Program-made: the position numbers and the translations under genes | Part shown: one piece after another, positions 7,683-14,691 of the stretch | Numbering within the stretch: position 1 is the first letter of the stretch | Layout of the letters: each line of letters starts with the position of its first letter | From: Paenibacillus_AR mesotrionivorans | GTDB lineage: Bacteria > Bacillota > Bacilli > Paenibacillales > NBRC-103111 | Assembly: GCF_046098205.1 (NCBI RefSeq) | Contig: NZ_JBJURJ010000029.1 | Coordinates: forward strand, 1-64,000 | Direction of reading: 5' to 3' | Length of the DNA: 64,000 bases | The notes under the pieces: generated by a model | The model's input: the letters and a program-made list of their open reading frames with translations, nothing else | Told to the model about the DNA's origin: nothing | Databases searched by the model: none

Positions 7683-8033
7683 ATGAGTTCAGTTGTAGTG
7701 GGTCATGCAGTGCAGCCAGGAATTTCTGGCCGGGAGAATTCTTATTTTGACGGGGGATTATTGCAGTACGTGGGGTTGAAGATCGTCGGTGCCCTTATTA
7801 CTATTTTTACCTTTGGAATTTGCTACCCCTGGAGCTTCACAATGATTTACCGGTGGAAAATTGAGCATACCGTCATCAACGGGCGCAGAATGAAATTCCA
7901 CGGTACCGCTATTGGCCTTTTCGGAAACTGGATCAAGTGGTTCCTGCTTTCCCTGATCACATTGGGTGTTTATAGCTTTTGGCTGTTCATTGCACTGGAA
8001 AAGTGGAAGGTCAAGAATACCTCTTTTGAATAA
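7683..8033 (+). CDS. DUF898-like small membrane protein
   Basis: A 116-residue protein with two hydrophobic segments, VGALITIFTFGICYPWSF (about 35-52) and WIKWFLLSLITLGVYSFWLF (about 83-102). The repeated pattern 'T.G.Y.(F/W)' followed by a W-K or R-W-K motif (YRWKIEHT and LEKWKVKNT) is typical of DUF898/YjgN-like proteins, whose function is unknown. RBS GGGAGGGG precedes the ATG. It is alone on the plus strand, between divergent cysH and convergent rpsI, with its own terminator. Confidence 0.75.
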   Translation: MSSVVVGHAVQPGISGRENSYFDGGLLQYVGLKIVGALITIFTFGICYPWSFTMIYRWKIEHTVINGRRMKFHGTAIGLFGNWIKWFLLSLITLGVYSFWLFIALEKWKVKNTSFE

Positions 8034-8036
8034 ATG

Positions 8037-8072
8037 AAAAAATCCTCTGCCGGATTGGCGGAGGATTTTTTT
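8037..8072 (+). terminator. Terminator of the DUF898-like gene
   Basis: AATCCTC...GAGGATT stem (8041-8067) followed by seven T, directly after the stop codon. Confidence 0.88.
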
Positions 8073-8092
8073 GTGATATGGCCTATCCAAGC

Positions 8093-8126
8093 AAAAAAAG
8101 AAAAACCCCCGGTCCAAATAGACCGG
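8093..8126 (-). terminator. Terminator of the rplM-rpsI transcript
   Basis: Minus-strand CCGGTC-TATTTG-GACCGG hairpin (8109-8126) followed by a T-rich tail, 30 bp after the rpsI stop. A second short hairpin (8134-8150) precedes it. Confidence 0.85.
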
Positions 8127-8156
8127 AGATTTGCAATCCCTTGCGGGATTTGGATA

Positions 8157-8549
8157 TTAACGCTTGGAGAACTGAGGAGCACGACGGGCTGCTTTCAAGC
8201 CGTACTTCTTCCGTTCCTTCATACGAGGGTCACGAGTCAGGAAGCCAGCGCGCTTCAGAGAACCACGGAGCTCCGGGTCAGCCTTCAGCAATGCGCGGGA
8301 GATGCCATGACGGATTGCTCCGGCTTGTCCGGACATGCCGCCGCCGTTAGCGATAACCAGCACATCATATCTGCCCAGAGTTTCAGTCAGGTTCAGAGGC
8401 TGCTTTACGATCAGCTTCAGTGTTTCCAGACCAAAATATTCGTTAATGTCGCGCTTATTGATTACGATTCGTCCTTCACCCGGAATCAAACGTACACGTG
8501 CTACCGAGTGCTTACGACGACCTGTTCCATAGTATTGTACAGTTGCCAT
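8157..8549 (-). CDS. rpsI: 30S ribosomal protein S9
   Basis: A 130-residue S9, full length. The N-terminal half has GTGRRKHSVARV, and the extended C-terminal tail ends in Ser-Lys-Arg, the residues that reach into the P site and touch tRNA. It lies 18 bp after rplM, the near-universal rplM-rpsI pair, and is the last gene of that transcript before a terminator. Confidence 0.97.
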   Translation of the reverse strand: MATVQYYGTGRRKHSVARVRLIPGEGRIVINKRDINEYFGLETLKLIVKQPLNLTETLGRYDVLVIANGGGMSGQAGAIRHGISRALLKADPELRGSLKRAGFLTRDPRMKERKKYGLKAARRAPQFSKR

Positions 8550-8567
8550 GAAATGGTCCTCCCCTTA

Positions 8568-9005
8568 TTATCCGCGAAGTTCCCAAACTTCGGGTTGTTG
8601 AGCTTGATGCGGATGCTCGGCACCAGCGTACACTTTAATTCTTGTCTTCAGAGAATCACCCAGACGGTTCTTCGGCAGCATGCCGTGAACAGCCAGCTCG
8701 ATCATCCGGTCCGGCTTGTTCTTCAGCATTTCGCCTGCGGAAGTAGCCTTCAAACCACCCGGATAGTGGGAGTGACGGTAGTACATTTTTTGAGTGAGCT
8801 TCTTGCCGGTCAGTTCGATTTTGTCAGCGTTAATTACGATAACGAAATCGCCGCCGTCCACATGAGGGGTGAAATCCGGTTTATGTTTACCGCGAATGAT
8901 ACCGGCCACTTCACTGGCCAGACGGCCGAGGGTTTTGCCTTCGGCGTCTACGAGATACCATTTGCGTTCGGCTGCATTGCCTTTAGGCATATATGTCGTA
9001 CGCAT
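8568..9005 (-). CDS. rplM: 50S ribosomal protein L13
   Basis: A 145-residue L13, an early assembly protein of the large subunit. Recognised from WYLVDAEGKTLGRLAS near the N terminus and the YYRHSHYPGG segment. The start codon at MRTTYMPKG has AGGAGG 6 nt upstream; an upstream in-frame extension lacks an RBS and crosses the promoter. Followed at 18 bp by rpsI. It has its own promoter and a leader hairpin that probably gives autogenous control. Confidence 0.97.
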   Translation of the reverse strand: MRTTYMPKGNAAERKWYLVDAEGKTLGRLASEVAGIIRGKHKPDFTPHVDGGDFVIVINADKIELTGKKLTQKMYYRHSHYPGGLKATSAGEMLKNKPDRMIELAVHGMLPKNRLGDSLKTRIKVYAGAEHPHQAQQPEVWELRG

Positions 9006-9022
9006 CTTGATCCTCCTAAGAG

Positions 9023-9058
9023 TTATTGCGCCAGTACATCTGGCATCATTAGCAATAA
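9023..9058 (-). promoter_or_regulatory. Probable L13 leader (autoregulatory hairpin)
   Basis: The minus strand folds into a two-part stem: TTATTGC with GCAATAA, an asymmetric bulge TAATGAT, then GCCAG-ATGTA-CTGGC. It starts at the predicted transcript start and lies 18 nt before the rplM start codon. Its place, size and bulged-stem form agree with the L13 leader family of Bacillota, which binds L13; the family assignment is from memory. Confidence 0.6.
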
Positions 9059-9061
9059 TAA

Positions 9062-9091
9062 TATATACGTATAAAAGCACACAATCAGCAA
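9062..9091 (-). promoter_or_regulatory. Promoter of rplM-rpsI
   Basis: -35 TTGCTG (9086-9091), 18-bp spacer and -10 TATATA (9062-9067) on the minus strand, placing the transcript start at the base of the leader hairpin. Confidence 0.5.
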
Positions 9092-9135
9092 GCTGACTTG
9101 CGGCCATTATGCGGTAGTACGATACTGCAGGGTCG

Positions 9136-9185
9136 GTTGCTTCACAACTCGGGGCAAGTGGGGGTGCCAGTTGTGAAACACCAAC
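9136..9185 (-). other. Strong stem-loop between truA and the rplM promoter
   Basis: TTCACAACT and AGTTGTGAA (9141-9149 and 9169-9177) pair perfectly, and the stem extends outward to GTTG/CAAC. No T run follows on the minus strand, so it is not a standard terminator. It may protect or process read-through RNA from truA. Confidence 0.5.
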
Positions 9186-9221
9186 AATTATGATACTACA
9201 CTCTCTGCCAAATGGCAAGCA

Positions 9222-9986
9222 TTAATCGTACTCGACTCGCCATAAAGTTAAACCGTGTGCTTCAGCCGTCGGACCCGCCAGACGCCGGTTTTTGGCTTCC
9301 AGAATTCTTTTCATGTCCTCAGGCCGACGTTTTCCTTGCCCGATTTGGATTAGCGTTCCCGCCATAATCCGGACCATATTGTAGAGAAATCCGTTTCCGG
9401 TTATTTCAAAATGGATCGAGCGCGCTAATTCGTCCCCCGGCAGCGGATCATGCAGGACAAGCAGATCGGCATCATAAATGGTTCTGACCCTTGAATCCTT
9501 ATCGCATCTGACGGTGCAAAAGGAAGTAAAATCATGGGTTCCCTTTATATACGTCAGTGCTTCCTTCATTGCCGCGGTATCCAGCTTCCTATGATCATGA
9601 AAGCGGGTACGGGTATAAAACAAATCCGGAAATTTGGAATTTTGGATCACGTAACGGTATGTCTTCAATTTAGCGGACCGGCGGGCATGGAAGTCAAGGG
9701 GCATTTCCCGGGCCTCATAAACCACGATGTCGTTGGGAAGCCTTGTATTAAGAGCAATGCTCCACCGTTCGACGGGGATAGTCGACTCTGTATGGAAATG
9801 CGCCACTTGAGCCCTGGCATGCACACCGGCATCGGTACGTCCGGACCCGTGCAATTTGACGGTTTCTCCAGTCAACAGCCGGATTGCCGCCTCCAGGTGA
9901 TCCTGAACGGTATTGCCGCCGGGCTGTGTCTGGAAGCCGTAATAGCCGGTTCCGTCGTAGCCGATTACCAAGGCAATGTTCCTCAC
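9222..9986 (-). CDS. truA: tRNA pseudouridine(38-40) synthase TruA
   Basis: A 254-residue pseudouridine synthase that modifies positions 38-40 of the tRNA anticodon arm. It begins MRNIALVIGYDGTGYYGFQ and has the catalytic GRTDAGVHA motif with the essential Asp. The start is a GTG 5 nt after GGAGG, chosen because it gives the usual TruA N terminus. It lies between rplQ and rplM; the ECF transporter genes ecfA1-ecfA2-ecfT, normally between rplQ and truA, are missing. Confidence 0.95.
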   Translation of the reverse strand: MRNIALVIGYDGTGYYGFQTQPGGNTVQDHLEAAIRLLTGETVKLHGSGRTDAGVHARAQVAHFHTESTIPVERWSIALNTRLPNDIVVYEAREMPLDFHARRSAKLKTYRYVIQNSKFPDLFYTRTRFHDHRKLDTAAMKEALTYIKGTHDFTSFCTVRCDKDSRVRTIYDADLLVLHDPLPGDELARSIHFEITGNGFLYNMVRIMAGTLIQIGQGKRRPEDMKRILEAKNRRLAGPTAEAHGLTLWRVEYD

Positions 9987-10135
9987 ATGTACCTCCACAA
10001 GCCATAACATCCCCACAAAGGCATTTCATCCATTCCTGGCGCCGTACTCTTGCGGGGACCGGCAATTACAAAAGGCGTGAATGCAAAAAGGGCTTCATCA
10101 GAATCTACGATTCCGTCCACCCTCTTCCCATTGTC

Positions 10136-10501
10136 TTACGCCCGGTCAACCAATTCAAGATATACCATAGGAGCAGCGTCGCCGCGACGGGGACCCAGCT
10201 TCATGATACGGGTATATCCGCCTTGACGTTCGGAATAGCGGGTTGCCAATTCCGTGAACAGCTTTTGGATCGCATCTTGATCTTCAGTCGCTTTCTCTCT
10301 GCGAACAAATGCTGCGACCTGACGACGAGCGTGCAGATCTCCGCGCTTGGCAAGAGTGATCAGCTTTTCGGCGATGGAACGAACTTCCTTCGCTTTAGCT
10401 TCAGTTGTTTCGATGCGTTCATGTATGAACAAGTCAGTGACCAGATCGCGGAAAAGAGCTTTTCTCGCGCTGGAGTCACGACCCAACTTTTGGTATGCCA
10501 C
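10136..10501 (-). CDS. rplQ: 50S ribosomal protein L17
   Basis: A 121-residue L17, the usual short Bacillota form, located around the tunnel exit. Begins MAYQKLGRDSSARKALFRDL and carries the TTEAKAKEVRSIAEKLIT helix. Last ribosomal gene of the alpha operon, directly after rpoA. About 150 bp without a gene separates it from truA; no coding remnant is recognisable there. Confidence 0.97.
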   Translation of the reverse strand: MAYQKLGRDSSARKALFRDLVTDLFIHERIETTEAKAKEVRSIAEKLITLAKRGDLHARRQVAAFVRREKATEDQDAIQKLFTELATRYSERQGGYTRIMKLGPRRGDAAPMVYLELVDRA

Positions 10502-10582
10502 TATTGTTCCCTCCTTAAAATCCTTTTGCTGGCTTTGAGTTACCCCAAAGCGCTTCGTGGCAGGCCGAAGGTCAAGCAGGTC

Positions 10583-11527
10583 TTAATCTTCTGTACGAAG
10601 TCCCAGTCCCAACTCTTCCAGCTTCTCCTGCACTTCCTCCAAAGACTTGCGGCCCAGGTTGCGGACCNNNNNNNNNNNNNNNNNNNNNNNNNNNNNNNNN
10701 NNNNNNNNNNNNNNNNNNNNNNNNNNNNNNNNNNNNNNNNNNNNNNNNNNNNNNNNNNNNNNNNNNNNNNNNNNNNNNNNNNNNNNNNNNNNNNNNNNNN
10801 NNNNNNNNNNNNNNNNNNNNNNNNNNNNNNNNNNNNNNNNNNNNNNNNNNNNNNNNNNNNNNNNNNNNNNNNNNNNNNNNNNNNNNNNNNNNNNNNNNNN
10901 NNNNNNNNNNNNNNNNNNNNNNNNNNNNNNNNNNNNNNNNNNNNNNNNNNNNNNNNNNNNNNNNNNNNNNNNNNNNNNNNNNNNNNNNNNNNNNNNNNNN
11001 NNNNNNNNNNNNNNNNNNNNNNNNNNNNNNNNNNNNNNNNNNNNNNNGGGGGTATCCTCCCGCTTGTTCTTATCCGCAGATACGTATCCCCGGCCTCTAT
11101 TCGCATGAATGCGCATATGCAGGCGGGCATCGGTTGACAGCGTAGCAATGAGAAGGTCCGGGTTCAGGATTTCCACGTCGCTGTCCGTACGGATATCGCC
11201 GGCAAAAACCTGACCTTCCCCTTCTGCATCGATCTCGAGAACTTTTTCTTCGTCGGAATGAATCTTTAACGATAGACCCTTCAGGTTCAGGATAATCTCT
11301 GTTACGTCTTCAACAACTCCGGGAATCGTGGAGAACTCATGCAGCACGCCGTCGATATGAACGGAAGTGACAGCAGCCCCCGGCAAGGAGGACAGAAGAA
11401 TCCGGCGCAGAGAGTTACCGAGCGTCGTGCCGTATCCGCGCTCAAGCGGTTCGACCACGAATTTACCATACGTGCCGTCATCGTGGATCGTTACGGTCTC
11501 TNNNNNNNNNNNNNNNNNNNNNNNNNN
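10583..11527 (-). CDS. rpoA: DNA-directed RNA polymerase subunit alpha (two sequence gaps)
   Basis: RpoA nucleates polymerase assembly through its N-terminal domain and binds UP elements and activators through its C-terminal domain. Visible: ETVTIHDDGTYGKFVVEPLE and LGNSLRRILLSSLPGAAVTS of the N-terminal domain, and VRNLGRKSLEEVQEKLEELG at the C-terminal end. N runs at 10668-11047 and 11502-11552 hide the middle and the start codon. The start is inferred: placing the usual nine N-terminal residues before ETVTI puts it near 11527 and gives 314 aa, exactly the B. subtilis length, so the gaps appear correctly sized. Confidence 0.93.
   Translation of the reverse strand, partial: XXXXXXXXXETVTIHDDGTYGKFVVEPLERGYGTTLGNSLRRILLSSLPGAAVTSVHIDGVLHEFSTIPGVVEDVTEIILNLKGLSLKIHSDEEKVLEIDAEGEGQVFAGDIRTDSDVEILNPDLLIATLSTDARLHMRIHANRGRGYVSADKNKREDTPXXXXXXXXXXXXXXXXXXXXXXXXXXXXXXXXXXXXXXXXXXXXXXXXXXXXXXXXXXXXXXXXXXXXXXXXXXXXXXXXXXXXXXXXXXXXXXXXXXXXXXXXXXXXXXXXXXXXXXXXXXXXXXXVRNLGRKSLEEVQEKLEELGLGLRTED
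10668..11047. other. Sequence gap (380 N) inside rpoA
   Basis: A run of N. The frame is kept across it and the resulting protein length is normal, so it looks like masked or size-correct missing sequence. Confidence 0.99.
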
Positions 11528-11552
11528 NNNNNNNNNNNNNNNNNNNNNNNNN
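11502..11552. other. Sequence gap (51 N) covering the rpoA start
   Basis: A run of N that hides the rpoA start codon and its ribosome binding site. Confidence 0.99.
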
Positions 11553-11654
11553 TTCCGTCTGGATACGATTATGCACCATAAATCAAGTAGTATGCCTATC
11601 CCTTCCAAACATTATTCACATGTTTGAAAGTTTTATACCACTGTACCAGCTTGA

Positions 11655-12053
11655 TTATACGCGGCGACGTTTAGGCGGGCGGCAACCGTTATGGGGAATC
11701 GGGGTTACGTCCTTGATCAGGTTAACTTCAAGACCTGCAGCCTGCAAAGAGCGGATAGCTGCTTCGCGGCCTGCACCAGGACCCTTAACCATAACTTCAA
11801 CTGCTTTCATACCATGCTCCATTGCGCTCTTCGCAGCGGACTCAGCTGCCATTTGAGCGGCAAACGGAGTGCTCTTACGAGAGCCTTTGAAGCCCAGGTT
11901 ACCGGCAGATGCCCAGGAAATTGCGTTTCCGTGGGGATCGGTGATGGTAACAATGGTGTTGTTGAAGGTGGAGCGGATATGGGCAACACCGGACTCGATG
12001 TTTTTCCGGTCGCGGCGTTTGGTACGAACGACTTTGGATTTAGGCTTTGCCAT
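11655..12053 (-). CDS. rpsK: 30S ribosomal protein S11
   Basis: A 132-residue S11 of the 30S platform, close to the E-site codon and the Shine-Dalgarno helix. Recognised by GVAHIRSTFNNTIVTITDP and the C-terminal PHNGCRPPKRRRV. Alpha-operon order rpsM-rpsK-rpoA-rplQ is kept. Confidence 0.97.
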   Translation of the reverse strand: MAKPKSKVVRTKRRDRKNIESGVAHIRSTFNNTIVTITDPHGNAISWASAGNLGFKGSRKSTPFAAQMAAESAAKSAMEHGMKAVEVMVKGPGAGREAAIRSLQAAGLEVNLIKDVTPIPHNGCRPPKRRRV

Positions 12054-12072
12054 TGCGGGTTATCCCTCCTTC

Positions 12073-12441
12073 TTACTTCTTCTTGTTCGCTACAGTACGG
12101 CGAGGACCCTTGCGCGTACGAGCGTTTGTTTTGGTACGTTGACCACGAACAGGCAGGCCGCGACGGTGACGAACACCGCGGTAGCAGCCAATTTCGATCA
12201 AACGCTTAATGCTGAGGGAAACCTCACGGCGCAGATCGCCTTCCACCTTGATGTTGTGGTCGATGTATTCGCGGAGTTTGCTGACTTCATCTTCAGTCAG
12301 ATCGCGGATACGGGTGTCCGGGCTAATACCGGTAGCAGCAATAATCTTTTGGGAAGTGGCTTTGCCAATTCCGAAAATGTACGTCAGTCCAATTTCCACG
12401 CGCTTGTCGCGCGGCAAGTCTACACCAGATATACGGGCCAT
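12073..12441 (-). CDS. rpsM: 30S ribosomal protein S13
   Basis: A 122-residue S13 of the 30S head, forming bridges with L5 and reaching P-site tRNA with its basic C-terminal tail. Recognised by ARISGVDLPRDKRVEIGLTY at the start and RHRRGLPVRGQRTKTNARTR near the end. It lies 19 bp before rpsK and 21 bp after rpmJ. Confidence 0.97.
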   Translation of the reverse strand: MARISGVDLPRDKRVEIGLTYIFGIGKATSQKIIAATGISPDTRIRDLTEDEVSKLREYIDHNIKVEGDLRREVSLSIKRLIEIGCYRGVRHRRGLPVRGQRTKTNARTRKGPRRTVANKKK

Positions 12442-12462
12442 GTTAGAGACACAACCTCCTTT

Positions 12463-12576
12463 TTATCCTTGTTTTTGCTTGTGCTTCGGATTTTCGCAGA
12501 TCACCATGACATTGCCTTTACGCTTGATGACCTTGCATTTTTCGCAGATCGGCTTCACCGACGGTCTAACTTTCAT
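12463..12576 (-). CDS. rpmJ: 50S ribosomal protein L36 (zinc form)
   Basis: A 37-residue L36, read directly from the sequence. It starts MKVRPSVKPICEKCKVI and ends KHKQKQG. Zinc ligands Cys 11, Cys 14, Cys 27 and His 32 are all present, so it is the zinc-binding (C+) form. RBS GGAGG lies upstream. Located between infA and rpsM as in Bacillus. Confidence 0.97.
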   Translation of the reverse strand: MKVRPSVKPICEKCKVIKRKGNVMVICENPKHKQKQG

Positions 12577-12592
12577 GGTAAACCCTCCTAAG

Positions 12593-12654
12593 AGTTTTGC
12601 GTAAGCAAAACTTACTTCGTAAGCATACACGAAGTTTCGTCCAAGACGAAACTT
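12593..12654. repeat. Three adjacent small palindromes between infA and rpmJ
   Basis: Three hairpins lie almost end to end: AGTTTTGC-GTAA-GCAAAACT (12593-12612), ACTTCGT...ACGAAGT (12614-12635) and AAGTTTCGTC-CAA-GACGAAACTT (12632-12654). The second and third overlap. They fill most of the 97-bp spacer. Alternative pairing is possible because AAGTAAG/ACTTCGT words recur. Function unknown; they could stabilise or attenuate the operon mRNA. Confidence 0.6.
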
Positions 12655-12673
12655 ACTTCAATGTTCCAGCCAT

Positions 12674-12892
12674 TTATTTGTAACGGTACGTAATCCGGCC
12701 TCTGGTCAGGTCATAGGGGGACAGTTCCACTGTCACCTTGTCGCCCGGCAGGATTCGGATAAAGTGCATCCGGATTTTGCCGGACACATGGGCCAATATC
12801 TTATGACCGTTTTCCAACTCTACTTTAAACATCGCATTGGGAAGCGGCTCGATGACCGTTCCTTCCACTTCAATAACATCTTCTTTGGCCAC
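12674..12892 (-). CDS. infA: Translation initiation factor IF-1
   Basis: A 72-residue single OB-fold (S1-like) protein that occupies the ribosomal A site during initiation. Begins MAKEDVIEVEGTVIEPLPNA and ends LTRGRITYRYK; both are diagnostic. Placed between the KOW protein and rpmJ, the conserved adk-map-infA-rpmJ order of Bacillota. Confidence 0.97.
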   Translation of the reverse strand: MAKEDVIEVEGTVIEPLPNAMFKVELENGHKILAHVSGKIRMHFIRILPGDKVTVELSPYDLTRGRITYRYK

Positions 12893-12928
12893 GGGTGATT
12901 CTCCTTTCGCTTCGAGCTTCCGTCTTGG

Positions 12929-13207
12929 TTAGGAAGGGAGGTACTTGGCCAGCGCATGACGCAGCTTGCCGTTGGTTACCCGTCCCGTTTCCATTAAACT
13001 GTTGACGACAATGTCGCTGGTTTCATTCTGCAGCTCCAGGTGAAGCAGGTTTTTCTTCTTCGGGTGATCGAACTTGCGGGTCCGACCATCTGCAATCAGC
13101 ACGCTCCGCTGGTCGACGAGACCAACAATGACAGCAAAGTCGCCGCTGTCCCGTCCTCGCAGAATTTTGACAATTTGGCCGAGTTGGGGAACTTTTGCGA
13201 TTTCCAC
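12929..13207 (-). CDS. KOW-domain RNA-binding protein (L14e/YbzG-like)
   Basis: About 92 residues with a KOW motif (GQIVKILRGRDSGDFAVIVGL) followed by RKFDHPKKKNLLHLEL and GRVTNGKLRHALAKYL. This matches the small KOW proteins that lie between map and infA in Bacillus (YbzG) and resemble L14e/L27e; a role at the ribosome is likely but unproven. The GTG at 13207 has AGGTGA 5 nt upstream; another GTG at 13216, touching the map stop codon, is the alternative start. Confidence 0.85.
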   Translation of the reverse strand: MEIAKVPQLGQIVKILRGRDSGDFAVIVGLVDQRSVLIADGRTRKFDHPKKKNLLHLELQNETSDIVVNSLMETGRVTNGKLRHALAKYLPS

Positions 13208-13216
13208 GATTCTCAC

Positions 13217-13963
13217 CTACAACATAGTAAGGATTTCGTAGCCATCCGCCGTAACCGCAACCGTATGTTCAAAGTGCGCGCATAACGCTCCATCTACCGT
13301 CACGACCGTCCAATTATCCTCCAGGGTGCGAACGAAGCGTTCGCCTGCATTGACCATCGGCTCGATGGCCAACACCATGCCTGCTTTGAGACGCGGCCCC
13401 CTGTCCGGACTGCCGTAATTGGGAATCTGGGGTTCTTCGTGCAGCTTCCGGCCGATTCCGTGTCCGACATACTCCCGTACCACGGAAAACCCTTCACCTT
13501 CGATACATTTCTGTATTGCATGTGAAACCGTATAAAGACGAACATCCGGTTTGATCAGTTCCAGTCCTTGATACAAGGACTTTTCCGTAACCTCCAGAAG
13601 CTTTTGGGCCTCCGCTGAAATATCCCCAACGGGATAAGTCCAAGCCGAATCGCCGTGATAGCCTTTATATTCCGCCCCTATATCCAAGCTGATAATGTCG
13701 CCTTCGTTTAAGACCCGGTCACCGGGAATCCCATGTACCAGCTCTTCGTTGACCGAAGCACAGATGCTGCCGGGAAAACCGCCATAGCCTTTGAAGGATG
13801 GTATTGCATCCCTGCTGCGAATGTACTCTTCTGCGATCTGATCCAACTGTTTGGTCGTTACGCCCGGGCGGATCGCCTTGGCCAGCACTTGATGCGTTTC
13901 GGCAACAATGCGCCCGGCTTCCCGCATGATGAGCAATTCGCTCTCGGACTTGCAGATGATCAT
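13217..13963 (-). CDS. map: Type I methionine aminopeptidase
   Basis: A 248-residue MAP that removes the initiator Met from nascent proteins. Catalytic and metal-binding motifs are intact: SVNEELVHGIPG (His), LDIGAEYKGYHGDSAWTYP (two Asp), GHGIGRKLHEEP (His) and AIEPM (Glu), with a final Glu near the C terminus (HFEHTVAVT). The start ATG overlaps the adk stop codon, showing translational coupling. Confidence 0.97.
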   Translation of the reverse strand: MIICKSESELLIMREAGRIVAETHQVLAKAIRPGVTTKQLDQIAEEYIRSRDAIPSFKGYGGFPGSICASVNEELVHGIPGDRVLNEGDIISLDIGAEYKGYHGDSAWTYPVGDISAEAQKLLEVTEKSLYQGLELIKPDVRLYTVSHAIQKCIEGEGFSVVREYVGHGIGRKLHEEPQIPNYGSPDRGPRLKAGMVLAIEPMVNAGERFVRTLEDNWTVVTVDGALCAHFEHTVAVTADGYEILTML

Positions 13964-14613
13964 TCGCCAAGACCTCGCAGTATGGAGCTGATTTCCGCGG
14001 TAACCAGTTGGATGTCCTGTTCACCGTTAACTTCTTTCAGGACCCCTTTGTTCCGGTAGTAATCCAGAAGCGGTGCGGTTTTGCTCGAGTATTCGTCAAG
14101 CCTGGTACCGACTTTTTCCTCTGTATCATCGGAGCGCTGGTAGAGCTCACCGGAGCACTTGTCGCAAACACCTTCGTGTTGCGGCGGGTTGAACATGACA
14201 TGATAGGTTGCTCCACAGGATTTGCAGATGCGCCGTCCGGTCAGACGGGCCAACAGCAGGCTGCGGTCTACCACCAGATTGAAAACCACATCGATTTTCT
14301 TCTCCAGCTCAGTCATCATCCCATCAAGGCTCTCAGCTTGCTGAAGAGTCCGGGGAAAGCCATCAAGCAGAAAGCCGGCATTGCAGTCCGGTTGGGCCAA
14401 GCGTTCACGCACAATTCCGTTTGTGATCTCATCCGGTACCAACAGTCCCTTATCCACATAGCCTTTTGCTTCCACACCCATCGGTGTGCCTTGACTCATC
14501 GCTGCCCGAAACGCATCCCCTGTCGAAATATGCGGAATGTGAAATTCATTAACGATGTACTCAGCTTGGGTCCCTTTACCGGCTCCGGGAGGACCCATAA
14601 ACAGAATGTTCAT
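13960..14613 (-). CDS. adk: Adenylate kinase (zinc LID form)
   Basis: A 217-residue AMP/ATP phosphotransferase. P-loop GPPGAGKG is at residues 7-14, followed by the AMP-binding region and the LID domain. The LID carries CKSCGATYH and CDKCSG, four cysteines in place for zinc, the Gram-positive type. The start at MNILFMG has GGAGGT 10 nt upstream; an 11-codon upstream extension is not needed. secY-adk-map order is conserved; the stop overlaps map by 4 nt. Confidence 0.97.
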   Translation of the reverse strand: MNILFMGPPGAGKGTQAEYIVNEFHIPHISTGDAFRAAMSQGTPMGVEAKGYVDKGLLVPDEITNGIVRERLAQPDCNAGFLLDGFPRTLQQAESLDGMMTELEKKIDVVFNLVVDRSLLLARLTGRRICKSCGATYHVMFNPPQHEGVCDKCSGELYQRSDDTEEKVGTRLDEYSSKTAPLLDYYRNKGVLKEVNGEQDIQLVTAEISSILRGLGE

Positions 14614-14691
14614 GCCTCGCTTACCTCCCCCGAAGGAGATCGACAAAAACCAGTCGCTGATTTTCGCCGATCCTTTATATCTTCCCGTCTG

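Noticed and set aside
9136..9185. This hairpin as the L13 leader
   Set aside because: It lies upstream of the better promoter; the 9023-9058 bulged stem next to rplM fits the L13 leader position.
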